Assembly (NCBI GenBank): GCA_900543515.1
Contig: UQRW01000063.1
Span: forward strand, 1 to 8,785
Reading direction: 5' to 3'
DNA: 8,785 bases
From: an uncultured Collinsella sp.
Lineage (GTDB): Bacteria; Actinomycetota; Coriobacteriia; Coriobacteriales; Coriobacteriaceae
A model generated the notes under the pieces. The model saw only the letters and a program-made list of their open reading frames with translations. It had not been told where the DNA came from and ran no database searches. Shown one piece after another: positions 1-4,891 of this stretch (the first letter of the stretch is position 1; each line of letters begins with the position of its first letter). Both the position numbers and the translations under genes were made by a program.

Positions 1-8
1 TCAATTTC

Positions 9-40
9 AAGGGCGCGACCAGAAGGTCAGCGCCCTTTCA
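9..40 (+). terminator. Probable intrinsic terminator of a gene left of the window
   Basis: AAGGGCGC then GACC (9-20) pairs across the loop AGAA with GGTC (25-28) and GCGCCCTT (30-37), leaving A29 bulged. This 12-pair GC-rich stem is followed by TCATTTCA, a poor T run. No gene to its right on the plus strand starts nearby, so it most likely ends a plus-strand gene lying left of the window. On the minus strand the stem is followed by GAAATTGA, so it would serve the minus-strand gene at 135-389 only weakly. Confidence 0.6.
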
Positions 41-134
41 TTTCACGTCACCTTGCTCGCTTAGGGTCGTTTTCGCTGGCGCTGCCAAAACATCGGCGTT
101 AACCTAGTCGTTTAAGAACACCCAATGACTGGGG

Positions 135-389
135 CTATTCCACCGTTCCGTAGACGGCGCCCCAGCCGTGGGCGGCTAGGGCAGAGTTGAGCTGGTCGCA
201 AAGTGACTGGCGATCGTAGTAGCCGGGCGGCAAAAGGTTGACGATCTCCATGAGGTCGGGCGCCAGGTCCAAGATCTCGGCCTGCACAATCAGGTCCAAG
301 CGGTCGATGGCGTGGCGGTCGTAAAACAGCCCGTCGACCAGGCGTTGCAGGTCGCCGAACTCCTCGGCCTGAAACAAACCGTATTCCAT
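135..389 (-). CDS. Hypothetical 84-residue acidic protein
   Basis: I do not recognise this family. The start is set at the ATG at 387-389 because AAGGAGG lies just upstream (394-400 on the plus strand, four bases from the ATG). A longer version starting at 449 adds 20 Arg-rich residues and has no comparable ribosome site. The protein is soluble-looking, with no signal peptide or membrane segment. It is rich in Leu, Asp and Glu, with helical stretches around residues 8-22 and 28-50, a LPPGYYDRQSL turn near 53-63, and a Trp/Tyr/Gly-containing C-terminus (HGWGAVYG). It diverges from the aspartate aminotransferase across a 158-base spacer. Evidence that it is real is the ribosome site and a sensible composition. 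Only a weak -10 candidate (TAGATT at 462-467, minus) is visible. It is probably a lineage-restricted conserved protein. Confidence 0.6.
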   Translation of the reverse strand: MEYGLFQAEEFGDLQRLVDGLFYDRHAIDRLDLIVQAEILDLAPDLMEIVNLLPPGYYDRQSLCDQLNSALAAHGWGAVYGTVE

Positions 390-500
390 ACTGCCTCCTT
401 GGATGCGCCGTGCGACCATTCGAGTCACGCGGCGGATATCGTAATTCATTGCGATGAACTTAATCTATCACGGCTTCATACCGTTGCGGCGGTGGCGGTC

Positions 501-506
501 TATACT
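501..506 (+). promoter_or_regulatory. -10 box (TATACT) upstream of the aminotransferase gene
   Basis: TATACT at 501-506 places transcription start near 513, giving a leader of about 35 bases before the ATG at 548. No convincing -35 hexamer sits 16-18 bases upstream. The same TATACTT followed closely by GAC occurs at 2291, ahead of the tat genes, which suggests a promoter type shared in this genome. This is seen in sequence only. Confidence 0.5.
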
Positions 507-547
507 TAGACGAACTGCAACGTACCGCTTCGCGAAAGGTCGCACCC

Positions 548-1852
548 ATGCAGACGATCTACCAGAAGATGGAAACCACCGAACTCGATGCCGCCATCGA
601 GGCGCTCAAAGCCGAGGTCGCCGAGGTCAAGGCCAAGGGCCTGGCGCTCGACATGGCCCGCGGCAAGCCGTCGCCCTCCCAGGTGGACATCTCTCGACCC
701 ATGCTCGATATCCTCAATGCCGATGCCGATCTGCACGACGGCAACGTCGACTGCTCCAACTACGGCTGCTTTGAGGGCATTCCCTCGGCACGCAAGCTGG
801 CGGGGGAGTTCCTGGGTTGCCCTGCCGAGCAGACGCTCGTGCTGGGCTCGTCGAGTTTGCTGATTGAGCACGACATCGCCGGCATGTTCTGGCGCTGTGG
901 CTCGTGCGGCAGCGAGCCCTGGGACGCCTACGAGGCCGCGCACGACGGCAAGAAGGTCAAGTTCCTGTGCCCCGTTCCCGGCTACGATCGCCACTTTGGC
1001 ATCACCGCCGATCTGGGTATCGAGAATGTCCCCGTTGCGATGACCGACAACGGCCCCGACATGGACGAGGTCGAGCGCCTGGTTGCTGCCGACGACTCCA
1101 TCAAGGGTATCTGGTGCGTGCCCAAGTATTCCAACCCCACGGGCATCACCTTTAGCGAGGACATCGTGCGCCGCCTAGTCGAGATGCCCACGGCCGCGCC
1201 CGATTTCCGCATCTTCTGGGACAACGCCTACTGCGTGCATGACCTGTACGACGAGACCGACGAACTTGCCAACATCTTTGACCTCGCTCGCGCGGCGGGC
1301 ACCGAGGACCGTGTGGTGGCCTTTGCCTCGACGTCCAAGATCACCTTCCCGGGCGCCGGCATCGGCTTTATCGGTGCGAGCCCCGCGGTTATCGCCGAGT
1401 TCTCCAAGCGCCTGAAGGCCGGCCTCATCAGCGCCGACAAGCTCAACCAGCTGCGTCACGTGCGCTTCCTTCCCACCATCGAGGCGGTTAAGGAGCACAT
1501 GAAAAAGCATGCCGAGTTCCTGCGTCCGCGCTTTGAGGCCGTCGAGCGCAAGCTCGCCGAGGGCCTGGGCGACACGGGCTGTGCCACCTGGACGCATCCT
1601 CGCGGCGGTTACTTTGTGAGCTTCGATGGTCCCGAGGGCTCGGCCCAAGAGGTCGCCGCGCTTTGCGCCGACCTGGGCGTCAAGCTCACGCCGGCCGGTG
1701 CCACCTGGCCCTATGGCAAGGACCCGCGCGACACCAACATCCGCATCGCGCCGAGCTATCCCACGGTCGAGGACCTGGAGGCCGCGCTCGATGTGCTGGT
1801 GCTGGCCGTTAAGCTTGTCGCTGCCGAGCTTGCTCGTGCCGAGCGCGCCTAA
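548..1852 (+). CDS. Aspartate aminotransferase, PLP-dependent, subgroup 1c (AspT type)
   Basis: This is a fold-type I PLP enzyme that would interconvert aspartate and 2-oxoglutarate with oxaloacetate and glutamate in the cytoplasm. Its 434 residues match, from memory, the corynebacterial AspT subgroup (Pfam Asp_aminotransf, PF12897) along their length: DMARGKPSPSQ at 35-45, SNYGCFEGI at 70-78, CPVPGYDRHF at 141-150, SNPTG at 195-199, WDNAY at 224-228, STSKIT at 261-266 and NIRIAPS at 397-403. From fold-type I precedent, K264 is the Schiff-base lysine, D225 contacts the pyridine nitrogen, N196 and Y228 contact the cofactor, and R399 binds the substrate carboxylate. The ATG at 548 has AAAGGT seven bases upstream. 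A Met at residue 8 is a weaker alternative. A short GC hairpin (1843-1857) straddles the stop codon without a T run, so some read-through into the STAS gene is possible. Strict substrate specificity cannot be read from sequence. Confidence 0.93.
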   Translation: MQTIYQKMETTELDAAIEALKAEVAEVKAKGLALDMARGKPSPSQVDISRPMLDILNADADLHDGNVDCSNYGCFEGIPSARKLAGEFLGCPAEQTLVLGSSSLLIEHDIAGMFWRCGSCGSEPWDAYEAAHDGKKVKFLCPVPGYDRHFGITADLGIENVPVAMTDNGPDMDEVERLVAADDSIKGIWCVPKYSNPTGITFSEDIVRRLVEMPTAAPDFRIFWDNAYCVHDLYDETDELANIFDLARAAGTEDRVVAFASTSKITFPGAGIGFIGASPAVIAEFSKRLKAGLISADKLNQLRHVRFLPTIEAVKEHMKKHAEFLRPRFEAVERKLAEGLGDTGCATWTHPRGGYFVSFDGPEGSAQEVAALCADLGVKLTPAGATWPYGKDPRDTNIRIAPSYPTVEDLEAALDVLVLAVKLVAAELARAERA

Positions 1853-1903
1853 CGCGCGGCTTCCCGTACTATCCGCACTTTCGATACGTAAAGGAGCGTA
1901 TAC

Positions 1904-2218
1904 ATGGATTTGGGTATTTCCACCAACCCCACGCCAGAGCTCTACACCATTAAGGTGACCGGTGAGATCGATATCTCTAACGCCGATAGCCTGCGCAACG
2001 CCATCGACCTGGCGCTCGAGCAGCCCACCGAGGCCGTTGAGCTCGATTTTGCCCAGGTGAGCTACATCGATTCGACGGGCATTGGCGTGCTCGTGGGCGC
2101 CGCGCACCACGCGGTCGACCACGGCAAGTGTTTTGGCTGCGTCAACGTGCAGCCCCCGGTGATGCGCGTGGTTCAGCTGTTGGGTGTCGACCAGGAGATT
2201 TCGATCACCGCTGCATAA
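1904..2218 (+). CDS. STAS-domain anti-sigma factor antagonist (SpoIIAA/RsbV-like)
   Basis: This is a single STAS domain of 104 residues, the usual size for SpoIIAA and RsbV. Family members bind an anti-sigma kinase and free its sigma factor, and are switched off when a conserved serine is phosphorylated. The diagnostic stretch is YIDSTGIGVL at residues 54-63, with S57 the predicted phosphorylation site. VTGEIDISNADSLRNAI (18-34) is the typical first strand and helix. No membrane segment is present, so it is not a SulP transporter tail. AAGGAG lies seven bases before the ATG. The gene begins 51 bases after the aminotransferase stop and may share its transcript. No anti-sigma kinase, phosphatase or sigma factor gene lies in the window, so its partner must be encoded elsewhere. 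Two cysteines (C76, C79) are unremarkable. Confidence 0.9.
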   Translation: MDLGISTNPTPELYTIKVTGEIDISNADSLRNAIDLALEQPTEAVELDFAQVSYIDSTGIGVLVGAAHHAVDHGKCFGCVNVQPPVMRVVQLLGVDQEISITAA

Positions 2219-2262
2219 TCTTTGCCCCCAAAAGGGCGTGCCGTTTGGCATATGTTTGTGAT

Positions 2263-2290
2263 GCGCTCGGACGTTTTGGCGTCCGGGCGC
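2263..2290 (+). terminator. Hairpin after the STAS gene, possible terminator or operator
   Basis: GCGCTCGGACG (2263-2273) pairs with CGTCCGGGCGC (2280-2290) around a TTTTGG loop, an 11-pair stem with one G-T pair. No T run follows. Instead the -10 box TATACT begins at the next base, so the stem occupies the spacer and -35 zone of the tat promoter. It could stop transcription from the STAS gene, act as a protein-binding palindrome controlling tat, or both. The sequence alone does not decide. Confidence 0.4.
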
Positions 2291-2296
2291 TATACT
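2291..2296 (+). promoter_or_regulatory. -10 box (TATACT) for the tat-hyp transcription unit
   Basis: TATACT at 2291-2296 would start transcription near 2303, giving a leader of about 69 bases before the GTG at 2372. The surrounding TATACTTGAC resembles the TATACTTAGAC ahead of the aminotransferase gene. No good -35 hexamer is visible because that region is taken up by the 2263-2290 palindrome. Confidence 0.5.
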
Positions 2297-2339
2297 TGAC
2301 CGAATGAATAGACGAGTTCCGGCCGAATGGCGCGGTGCG

Positions 2340-2366
2340 GGCTCGACTCACATCGAGCCTTGGAGG
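2340..2366 (+). promoter_or_regulatory. Leader hairpin next to the tatA ribosome binding site
   Basis: GGCTCGA (2340-2346) pairs exactly with TCGAGCC (2353-2359) around the loop CTCACA. The foot ends two bases before the ribosome site GGAGG (2362-2366), which is five bases from the GTG start. A seven-pair GC-rich stem this close would affect ribosome loading. It could be a simple stabilising stem or a regulatory element. No ligand class is recognised. Confidence 0.4.
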
Positions 2367-2371
2367 TATGT

Positions 2372-2944
2372 GTGTTTGGTATTGGAGAGGGTGAGCTCGC
2401 GATCATCGTGGTCTTCGGCTTTTTGCTGTTTGGCCCGGATAAGCTCCCGCAGATGGGCCGCACGATCGGCCGTGCCATCCGTCAGTTCCGCGAGACGCAG
2501 GAAAAGATGACGGCCGTTGTTCAGTCCGAGATTATCGATCCGGTGAGCGAGGCCGCGTCGGCCCCGGTCAAGCCCAAGAAGGCTGCCGTCGATGACGATT
2601 CCGATGCGGACGAGGATGCCGTCGAGACGGCCGCGCCCGCAAAGAAGGAGACCTTTGCGGAGCGCCGCGCCCGCCTTGCCGCCGAGAAGGCCGCAAGCGA
2701 GGGTGCTGCTGGGGGCGAGAATGCTGCCGAGGAGCCTGCGACCGAGGGCACCGAGCCTGTCGCTGCCGCCGAGCCTGTCGTCGAGCCTGAGCCTGCTGCA
2801 GAGCCGGAGCCCGAGCCGGCAGAGCCCACGACGGCCGATCTCTACGCCCGTCGTCCCCGCAAGCGCAAGGCCGTCGTCGACCAGCTCGCTCGCGAGCTCG
2901 AGGCCGAGGACGACGCCGCTGCCCCGAAGGGAGGCGATGAGTAA
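2372..2944 (+). CDS. tatA: Twin-arginine translocase subunit, TatA/TatB family
   Basis: This small membrane subunit of the Tat pathway works with TatC to move folded proteins across the cytoplasmic membrane. The start is the GTG at 2372, with GGAGG five bases upstream, giving MFGIGEGELAII. An in-frame ATG at 2327 would add 15 non-hydrophobic residues and is rejected. The protein is 190 residues. It has a short N-terminal membrane helix (about 5-20), the FG-P hinge (FGPDKLP, 20-26) and an amphipathic helix (27-50). E8 resembles the TatB glutamate, while only one such gene is present, so it may do both TatA and TatB jobs. The tail of about 140 residues is unusually long: acidic DDDSDADED (74-82), basic KKETFAERRARL (91-102), Pro/Glu/Ala repeats (117-152) and a second basic-acidic helix (158-181). 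Its stop codon overlaps the tatC start by one base. I cannot exclude the label tatB. Confidence 0.88.
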   Translation: MFGIGEGELAIIVVFGFLLFGPDKLPQMGRTIGRAIRQFRETQEKMTAVVQSEIIDPVSEAASAPVKPKKAAVDDDSDADEDAVETAAPAKKETFAERRARLAAEKAASEGAAGGENAAEEPATEGTEPVAAAEPVVEPEPAAEPEPEPAEPTTADLYARRPRKRKAVVDQLARELEAEDDAAAPKGGDE

Positions 2945-3735
2945 TGCCTATCGGACCTGCGCGCATGCCGCTCTTCGATCACTTGGGAGAGCTCCGTCGC
3001 CGCCTGACCATCGTGGTCGTCTCGGTGTTTGCCGCAGCCATCGTGCTGTACTTCGCCACGCCCGTGGTGCTCGACATCCTGGAAGATCCCATTCGCTCCT
3101 TTGTGCCGGACGGTAAGTTCTACATCACCACCACACTCGGCGGCTTTGGCCTGCGCTTCTCGCTGGCCATCAAGATGGCCGTGGTCATGTGCACGCCCAT
3201 GATCATCTGGCAGATTCTGGCATTTTTCCTGCCGGCGCTTCGCCCCAACGAGCGCAAGTGGGTCGTGCCCACGGTGCTCGCCTCGACGGTGCTGTTCTTC
3301 CTGGGCGCAATCTTTTGCTACTTCATCATCATCCCTGCGGGCTTTGAGTGGCTCATCGGCGAGACCTCGGCCGTCGCCACGGCGCTGCCCGATCTGGAGA
3401 ACTACGTCAACATGGAGCTGCTCTTTATGATTGGCTTTGGCGTGGCGTTTGAGCTGCCGCTCATCATCTTTTACCTGTCCGTCTTCCATATCGTGTCCTA
3501 CGCGGCCTTCCGCAGCGCCTGGCGTTACGTATACGTTGGCCTGCTTGTGGGCTCGGCTGTGATTACGCCCGACGGCTCGCCCGTTACGCTGGGCCTCATG
3601 TATGGCGCCCTGCTCTCGCTCTACGAGATTTCGCTCGCTATCGCCCGTGTGGTCATTACCGCGCGCGAGGGCAAGGAGGGCTTGTTCGTGAGTCGTCTGG
3701 ACCTGTTTTCGGACGATGAGGACGACGAGGAGTAA
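2944..3735 (+). CDS. tatC: Sec-independent protein translocase TatC
   Basis: TatC is the multi-spanning receptor that recognises twin-arginine signal peptides. The protein is 263 residues with six predicted membrane helices (roughly 22-42, 74-97, 107-130, 155-180, 193-208, 214-236). Visible family marks are FDHLGELRRRL near the N-terminus, with E16 matching the E15 signal-peptide site of E. coli TatC; PNERKW in the first cytoplasmic loop, with E103; AFELPL with E170 inside helix 4; and the TPD turn at 208-210. The C-terminus is a short acidic cytoplasmic tail (DDEDDEE). The ATG at 2944 uses the last base of the tatA stop (TAATG). AAGGGAGG lies inside the tatA end nine bases upstream, so translation is probably coupled. 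M8 (MPLFDHLG) is a possible alternative start. Confidence 0.96.
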   Translation: MPIGPARMPLFDHLGELRRRLTIVVVSVFAAAIVLYFATPVVLDILEDPIRSFVPDGKFYITTTLGGFGLRFSLAIKMAVVMCTPMIIWQILAFFLPALRPNERKWVVPTVLASTVLFFLGAIFCYFIIIPAGFEWLIGETSAVATALPDLENYVNMELLFMIGFGVAFELPLIIFYLSVFHIVSYAAFRSAWRYVYVGLLVGSAVITPDGSPVTLGLMYGALLSLYEISLAIARVVITAREGKEGLFVSRLDLFSDDEDDEE

Positions 3736-3741
3736 ATCGGT

Positions 3742-4098
3742 ATGCACGAGGTTGGCATTGTCAACGGCATACTCGATACAGTGATTCGAGCGGCGCGTGG
3801 GGCGGGGGCCTCGCGCGCCGTTTTGGTAACGCTGCGTATCGGGGATATGACCGAGGTCGTGCGCGAGGCGCTCGACTTTGCGTGGGAGACGTTTCGTGAC
3901 GAGGACCCGCTCACGCGCGGCTGCGAGCTTGCCGTGGAGGAGGTCCATCCACAAAGCGAGTGTCTGGACTGCGGTGAGGTCTTTGAGCACGACCGCTTCC
4001 ATTGCCGTTGCCCCCAGTGTGGTGGTGCCAACGTGCGCCTACTGCACGGCCGCGAGCTCGATATCGCGAGTATCGAAATCGAAACCCCCGACGATTAG
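3742..4098 (+). CDS. hypA: Hydrogenase nickel-incorporation protein HypA
   Basis: HypA is a nickel chaperone that works with HypB to deliver Ni to the large subunit of [NiFe]-hydrogenase. In some bacteria it also serves urease. The 118 residues are the normal family length. The N-terminal MHE holds H2 and E3 of the nickel site. The zinc site is C74-x2-C77 and C90-P-x-C93. An extra C88 lies just before the second pair. The gene starts six bases after the tatC stop, with AGGAG inside the tatC end nine bases before the ATG, which supports one transcript. No hydrogenase structural gene and no hypC, hypD, hypE or hypF is in the window, so the client enzyme is encoded elsewhere. Confidence 0.95.
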   Translation: MHEVGIVNGILDTVIRAARGAGASRAVLVTLRIGDMTEVVREALDFAWETFRDEDPLTRGCELAVEEVHPQSECLDCGEVFEHDRFHCRCPQCGGANVRLLHGRELDIASIEIETPDD

Positions 4099-4122
4099 CC
4101 CGCTAGCCATCTGGTGATGGGG

Positions 4123-4128
4123 TATAAA
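4123..4128 (+). promoter_or_regulatory. Possible -10 box (TATAAA) upstream of hypB
   Basis: TATAAA at 4123-4128 lies in the 55-base hypA-hypB spacer, an AT-rich patch in otherwise GC-rich DNA. It would start transcription about 19 bases before the hypB ATG, just ahead of its ribosome site. No -35 hexamer is recognisable, so this may be chance. hypB may simply be read from the tat promoter. Confidence 0.25.
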
Positions 4129-4153
4129 GGGGCCAAAGTAAGGAGCGCTAAGT

Positions 4154-4837
4154 ATGGCCGAGAAAACGATTGATATCGCGTCGCCGATCCTGTCGCGCAA
4201 CGAGCGCCTGGCAGATCAGCTGCGTCAGCGATTTCATGAGACAAACACCTATGTGATCAATGTCCTGTCGAGCCCTGGCTCGGGCAAGACCACCACGATT
4301 TTGGGCACCAACGAGCGCCTACGCGACAAGGCGGGCCTGCATTGCGCCGTCATCGAGGGCGATATCGCCTCGGACGTCGACGCCATCACCATGAAGGAAG
4401 CCGGCATGCCCGCCATCCAGATCAACACGGGCGGCCTGTGCCACCTCGAGGGCAACATGATCATGGAGGCCGTCGACGCCTTCGACCAGGCCGTCGGTCT
4501 GGAGAACATCGACGTCATCTTTATCGAAAACGTGGGCAACTTGGTCTGCCCGGTCGACTTTGACCTGGGCGAGAACCTGTCCATCATGATCCTCTCGGTG
4601 CCCGAGGGCGACGACAAGCCCATCAAGTACCCGGGCATCTTCCAACACGCCGGCGCGCAGCTGCTCAACAAGGTCGACGTGGCTCCGGCTTTCGATTTTG
4701 ACATGGATAGGTATACTAAGACACTCGATGACCTCAATCCGCAGGCGCCGCGGTTTGCCGTGAGCGCGCGCAAGGGCGAGGGCATGGATGCCTGGTGCGA
4801 TTGGCTCATCGGGCAGATTGAGCAAGCAAGGGCGTAA
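4154..4837 (+). CDS. hypB: Hydrogenase nickel-incorporation GTPase HypB
   Basis: HypB is a SIMIBI-class GTPase whose nucleotide cycle drives nickel transfer, with HypA, to the [NiFe]-hydrogenase precursor. The protein is 227 residues. The P-loop SSPGSGKTT is at 39-47, with K45 and T46. EGDIASDVD (68-76) carries the switch aspartates. The guanine-specificity motif is NKVD at 172-175. The metal site between monomers is marked by C96-H97 (GGLCHLEG) and C132 (NLVCP). The N-terminus lacks the CxxCGC nickel site of E. coli HypB and lacks a His-rich stretch, so this is the minimal form. AAGGAG lies eight bases before the ATG. The spacer to hypA is 55 bases, and the topoisomerase gene starts 54 bases after the stop. 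Confidence 0.96.
   Translation: MAEKTIDIASPILSRNERLADQLRQRFHETNTYVINVLSSPGSGKTTTILGTNERLRDKAGLHCAVIEGDIASDVDAITMKEAGMPAIQINTGGLCHLEGNMIMEAVDAFDQAVGLENIDVIFIENVGNLVCPVDFDLGENLSIMILSVPEGDDKPIKYPGIFQHAGAQLLNKVDVAPAFDFDMDRYTKTLDDLNPQAPRFAVSARKGEGMDAWCDWLIGQIEQARA
4690..4717 (+). promoter_or_regulatory. Candidate internal promoter inside hypB, ahead of topA
   Basis: TATACT at 4712-4717 followed by AAGACA resembles the TATACTTAGACG upstream of the aminotransferase. A weak -35 (TTTCGA, 4690-4695) lies 16 bases upstream. It sits about 175 bases before the topoisomerase start. The overlapping codons (AGG TAT ACT AAG ACA) are AT-richer than most of hypB. It could give topA its own supply of transcript. 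Confidence 0.25.
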
Positions 4838-4891
4838 GTCGGCCGCCATACGGGCGGGCGTAGCCGCAGAGACATGAGATAGGAGCCTCTT

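Noticed and set aside
41..134. Possible small RNA or gene left of the first minus-strand gene
   Set aside because: It holds no ORF with a ribosome site, no strong stem and no promoter pair. Only a 4-pair stem (121-133) is visible.
1175..2251. A 358-residue minus-strand frame opposite the aminotransferase and STAS genes
   Set aside because: It is antisense to two confident genes, with low-complexity shadow-like composition and no known motif.
2327..2371. N-terminal extension of TatA from an in-frame ATG
   Set aside because: It would add 15 non-hydrophobic residues before the conserved FGIGEGEL start. The GTG at 2372 has a proper GGAGG at the right distance.
2304..2510. An upstream frame whose ATG coincides with the predicted tat transcript start (leaderless uORF?)
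   Set aside because: It overlaps tatA by about 139 bases in another frame, has no ribosome site and is Arg/Ser-rich like other shadows. The coincidence with the start site rests on an unproven promoter.
2842..4002. A 386-residue minus-strand frame opposite tatC and hypA
   Set aside because: It is a His/Arg/Gly-rich antisense shadow of confident genes, with no motif and no sensible operon context.
4838..4891. GC-rich spacer between hypB and topA considered as a terminator
   Set aside because: Only short imperfect GC pairings can be drawn and no T run follows, so it does not look like a stop signal.
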